DNA of 36,063 nt from an uncultured OCS116 cluster bacterium. GTDB lineage: Bacteria > Pseudomonadota > Alphaproteobacteria > Rhizobiales > TMED25. Positions 33,914 through 36,063 of this stretch are shown here, one piece after another. The notes beneath the pieces are model-generated. The model had not been told where the DNA came from. It ran no database searches and saw only the letters and a list, made by a program, of their open reading frames with translations. The stretch lies in NCBI GenBank assembly GCA_902632055.1, contig CACPAS010000012.1:1-36063 (forward strand). Reading direction: 5' to 3'. The position numbers and the translations under genes are program-made. Position 1 is the first letter of the stretch. Each line of letters begins with the position of its first letter.

Positions 33914-34004
33914 TTAAAAATAAAAATATATAGATTTTTTCTTCCAGAAAAGTTAACAATATTGTATATACTTCATATAAGTATTTCAAATATAGAGATG
34001 GTTT

Positions 34005-34874
34005 ATGGGTCCACATTTTGATAATAGAGAAGGTTATATTTGGTTCAATGGTAATTTTGTAGATTGGGCAGATGTAAAGTTACATGTCTTAAGCCATGCT
34101 CTTCATTATGCAAGCTCTGTCTTTGAGGGAGAAAGAGTTTATAAGAAAAAAATATTTAAGCTCAAAGAGCATACTGAGCGGCTTTTCTACTCAGCAAAAA
34201 CTATGGATATGGAAATACCTTTCACAGTGGAAGAAGTAAACGAAGCTTGTGACTCTACTGTCAAAAAAAATAATATTATTGATGGTTATGTAAGACCAAT
34301 TGCTTGGAGAGGTGCAGAAATGATGGGTGTATCTGCGCAAAATACAAAAATCAATTTTGCAGTTGCTGTATGGGAATGGCCATCATACTTCGATCCGAAA
34401 GAAAGGCTAAAAGGTATTCGACTGTCTGTATCTAAGTGGAGAAGACCTTCACCTGAGACTATACCTTGTGATACCAAAGCCGCCGGCTTGTATATGATCT
34501 GCACTCTATCAAAGCATGATGCTGAAAGAAACGGATACGCAGACTCATTAATGTTAGATTATGAAGGTTTTGTTGCTGAGGCGACGGGAGCAAATGTTTT
34601 CTTCATAAAGAATAATGAAATTCACACGCCTAGCCCAGATTGTTTTTTAGATGGTATAACAAGGAGAACAGTGATAGAGCTCGCCAAGATCAGAGGCTTA
34701 TCAATTATCGAAAGAAAGATATTACCAGATGAAATGGCTGACTTTACTGAATGTTTCTTGACGGGAACCGCTGTTGAAGTTACCCCTGTATCACAAATTG
34801 GTGAATATGATTTCACGCCTGGGCAGATCACAAAAGATTTAATGGAAGACTACACAAATCTCGTAAATAGATAG
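34005..34874 (+). CDS. ilvE: Branched-chain amino acid aminotransferase
   Basis: A class IV PLP aminotransferase of 289 residues that makes or degrades leucine, isoleucine and valine. Landmarks are HALHYASSVFEGERVY, the PLP-lysine segment DTKAAGLYMICTLSKHDAE, the signature SLMLDYEGFVAEATGANVFF, and the phosphate-binding GITRRTVIELA and FLTGTAVEVTPV. The length is slightly shorter than E. coli IlvE (309) but typical for alphaproteobacteria. It has 91 bases of upstream AT-rich sequence and is convergent with moaE. Confidence 0.95.
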   Translation: MGPHFDNREGYIWFNGNFVDWADVKLHVLSHALHYASSVFEGERVYKKKIFKLKEHTERLFYSAKTMDMEIPFTVEEVNEACDSTVKKNNIIDGYVRPIAWRGAEMMGVSAQNTKINFAVAVWEWPSYFDPKERLKGIRLSVSKWRRPSPETIPCDTKAAGLYMICTLSKHDAERNGYADSLMLDYEGFVAEATGANVFFIKNNEIHTPSPDCFLDGITRRTVIELAKIRGLSIIERKILPDEMADFTECFLTGTAVEVTPVSQIGEYDFTPGQITKDLMEDYTNLVNR

Positions 34875-34897
34875 ATCTTTTGTCTGATATTACTAAA

Positions 34898-35344
34898 TTA
34901 AATATTTTCCCATTGTTGTAACTTCTTCAAGTCACTTTCATTTTGTTCAATCCATATCTCTTTATCCGAGTATATTTCTTTTTTCCAGAATGGCGCTAAG
35001 CTTTTCAGGAAATCCATTATGAACTCATTGGCGCTCATACAATCAGCTCGATGACGAGATCCGATAATTAATAAAACGATGTTATCGTTCGGCTTTAATA
35101 AACCATATCTGTGTATTATTCTAATTTTATCAAGAGTCCATCTAGAGCGTGCAATTTCCGCAACGTTTTTGATTTCTTTTTGAGCCATTTCAGGATAGCA
35201 ATCAATCTGCATTTTCTTGAGGCCATTCTCTGGCCGAACCTTACCAATAAAAATTGAGATAGCCCCATAATTATATTTATTATGATTAAACCTATTCATC
35301 TCCCTAGTAAGATCAAAATCATCTTTTGTGATATTAATATGCAT
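34898..35344 (-). CDS. moaE: Molybdopterin synthase catalytic subunit
   Basis: Transfers sulfur from the MoaD thiocarboxylate into precursor Z to make molybdopterin. The 148-residue protein has the segment GAISIFIGKVRPENG, LTREMNRFNHNKYN, the conserved GSRHRADCMSANEFIMDFLK with the His/Arg anion pocket, and the catalytic lysine in APFWKKE. It begins 1 base after the moaD stop in the same minus-strand operon. Its presence implies that the organism has at least one molybdoenzyme. Confidence 0.95.
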   Translation of the reverse strand: MHINITKDDFDLTREMNRFNHNKYNYGAISIFIGKVRPENGLKKMQIDCYPEMAQKEIKNVAEIARSRWTLDKIRIIHRYGLLKPNDNIVLLIIGSRHRADCMSANEFIMDFLKSLAPFWKKEIYSDKEIWIEQNESDLKKLQQWENI

Positions 35345-35345
35345 A

Positions 35346-35597
35346 TTAACCGCCGGTCATTGGAGGAAAAAAGGCTACCTCATCAGTTTTTGATATCAAT
35401 TCATTTTCATTCACTAGTACTTGATTCACTGCAAATTTGATATTTTTTCTTTTTTCGAAAGCTTTCTCGTATGCTTCATCAATTGAAGATAGATAGTCAA
35501 TGAGCTGCCCCACTGTTTCTATTTTCGACGGTATTTCCAAACTTTCTTCGCGTTTATCAATAATTTCCGCTATCCATGCAAAATACTTAAGTTTCAT
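35346..35597 (-). CDS. moaD: Molybdopterin synthase sulfur-carrier subunit
   Basis: An 83-residue ubiquitin-fold sulfur carrier. It ends in the required Gly-Gly (Gly82-Gly83) in FFPPMTGG, which is thiocarboxylated by MoeB, and it contains VNQVLVNENELISKTDEVAF as in MoaD. The start of moaD overlaps the end of pgsA by 11 bases and its end lies 1 base before moaE, forming a tight pgsA-moaD-moaE operon as in many alphaproteobacteria. Confidence 0.95.
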   Translation of the reverse strand: MKLKYFAWIAEIIDKREESLEIPSKIETVGQLIDYLSSIDEAYEKAFEKRKNIKFAVNQVLVNENELISKTDEVAFFPPMTGG

Positions 35598-36063
35598 TTT
35601 TTTCTTTAATACTTCTATGAACAGTTTTTATATATATCGCAAGCGATGTTAAACTTACTATTGCTGTGGTAAATATAAAAATATTGGTAAGATTTAATAT
35701 TTGCGTATCTGAACTACGAGTGAGTGAAACCAAAAAAAGCAGAGCTAGTGAAATAAATTGTAATGTAGTTTTTAACTTAGATAGTCTAATTACATCTATC
35801 ATAATTCCTAGATGTGCTGTTATTTCTCGCATCGTCATTACAATTATCTCTCGTGCTGTGATAATCAGTATCCCTATCGTGGTATATGCATTCAGCATAT
35901 CAGAATTTATAAACATCATAAATGCCAATATAACCAATAACTTATCAGCAATTGGGTCTAGGATTTTTCCAAGTAGCGATGTCTGATTTAATTTTCTCGC
36001 GAGATATCCGTCAAGAAAATCAGATAGAGACGCCAGAATAAAAATTATAAAAGCCAATAATTG
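35587..36063 (-). CDS. pgsA: CDP-diacylglycerol-glycerol-3-phosphate 3-phosphatidyltransferase, N-terminus cut by window edge
   Basis: Makes phosphatidylglycerol phosphate in the inner membrane. The frame is open to base 36063, so the first 20 or so residues lie outside. The CDP-alcohol phosphatidyltransferase motif is complete: LDGYLARKLNQTSLLGKILD and then PIAD, that is D-G-x2-A-R-x8-G-x3-D-x3-D. About five hydrophobic helices follow, and a basic tail (HRSIKEKNET) ends the protein. PG made by this enzyme is also the lipid donor of Lgt encoded in the same window. Confidence 0.94.
   Translation of the reverse strand, partial: QLLAFIIFILASLSDFLDGYLARKLNQTSLLGKILDPIADKLLVILAFMMFINSDMLNAYTTIGILIITAREIIVMTMREITAHLGIMIDVIRLSKLKTTLQFISLALLFLVSLTRSSDTQILNLTNIFIFTTAIVSLTSLAIYIKTVHRSIKEKNET

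Noticed and set aside
33932-33952. Hairpin TTTTCT-TCC-AGAAAA after the TetR-like gene considered as terminator
   Set aside because: No T run follows the stem on the plus strand and the stem is weak.
1-36063. Search for CRISPR arrays, insertion sequences, prophage genes and rRNA
   Set aside because: No regularly spaced repeats, transposase or integrase motifs, phage structural genes or rRNA-like stretches were seen.

Overview
The window is a continuous stretch of a low-GC chromosome with very dense coding: about 44 protein genes and one tRNA, no gene-free stretch above about 160 bases, and many overlapping or abutting ends. The housekeeping content points to an aerobic alphaproteobacterium: a petABC cytochrome bc1 operon, oxygen-dependent hemF, ubiK, a MidA-type methyltransferase, an alphaproteobacterial DUF1285-NudL-DUF6111-CCA block, and pgsA-moaD-moaE. 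The AT-rich, compact style suggests a free-living marine lineage, perhaps Rhodospirillales-like (AEGEAN-169 or SAR116 type). That placement is inference and would need a phylogeny. No phage, transposase, integrase, CRISPR array or rRNA was seen.

Layout. Bases 2-764: the 3' part of mnmA and an elongator tRNA-Met. Bases 783-14968: an accessory catabolism and transport block. It holds two related MFS transporters around an HpaI-type aldolase, glyoxalase I, a two-repeat dimeric-barrel protein, a GMC oxidoreductase and an FrsA-like alpha/beta hydrolase. A tight six-gene operon follows: Gfo/Idh dehydrogenase, E1-alpha, E1-beta, a free-standing lipoyl domain, MATE exporter and COG3618 amidohydrolase. 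A third MFS transporter closes the block. Bases 14961-17318 (minus strand): metallophosphoesterase, msrA and glutathionyl-hydroquinone reductase, which look like redox maintenance. Bases 17428-20601 (plus): GNAT, DUF1285, CoA pyrophosphatase, DUF6111 and CCA-adding enzyme. Bases 20602-21951 (minus): trmL-hemF. Bases 22108-25359 (plus): petABC-apt. Bases 25356-31504 (minus): lgt-midA-pgeF, then prs-rplY-pth-ychF. Bases 31586-34874 (plus): ubiK, ybjN-like, proC, a TetR-like regulator and ilvE. Bases 34898-36063 (minus): pgsA (cut by the window edge), moaD and moaE.

The most interesting part is the 8.2-13.8 kb operon. It encodes an acetoin/2-oxoacid dehydrogenase-type E1 heterodimer and a bare 79-residue lipoyl domain, with no E2 acyltransferase catalytic domain and no E3. 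Oxidoreductases, an aldolase, two hydrolases and several transporters surround it. Together they look like a pathway that imports and breaks down a small oxygenated compound. The substrate cannot be read from the sequence.
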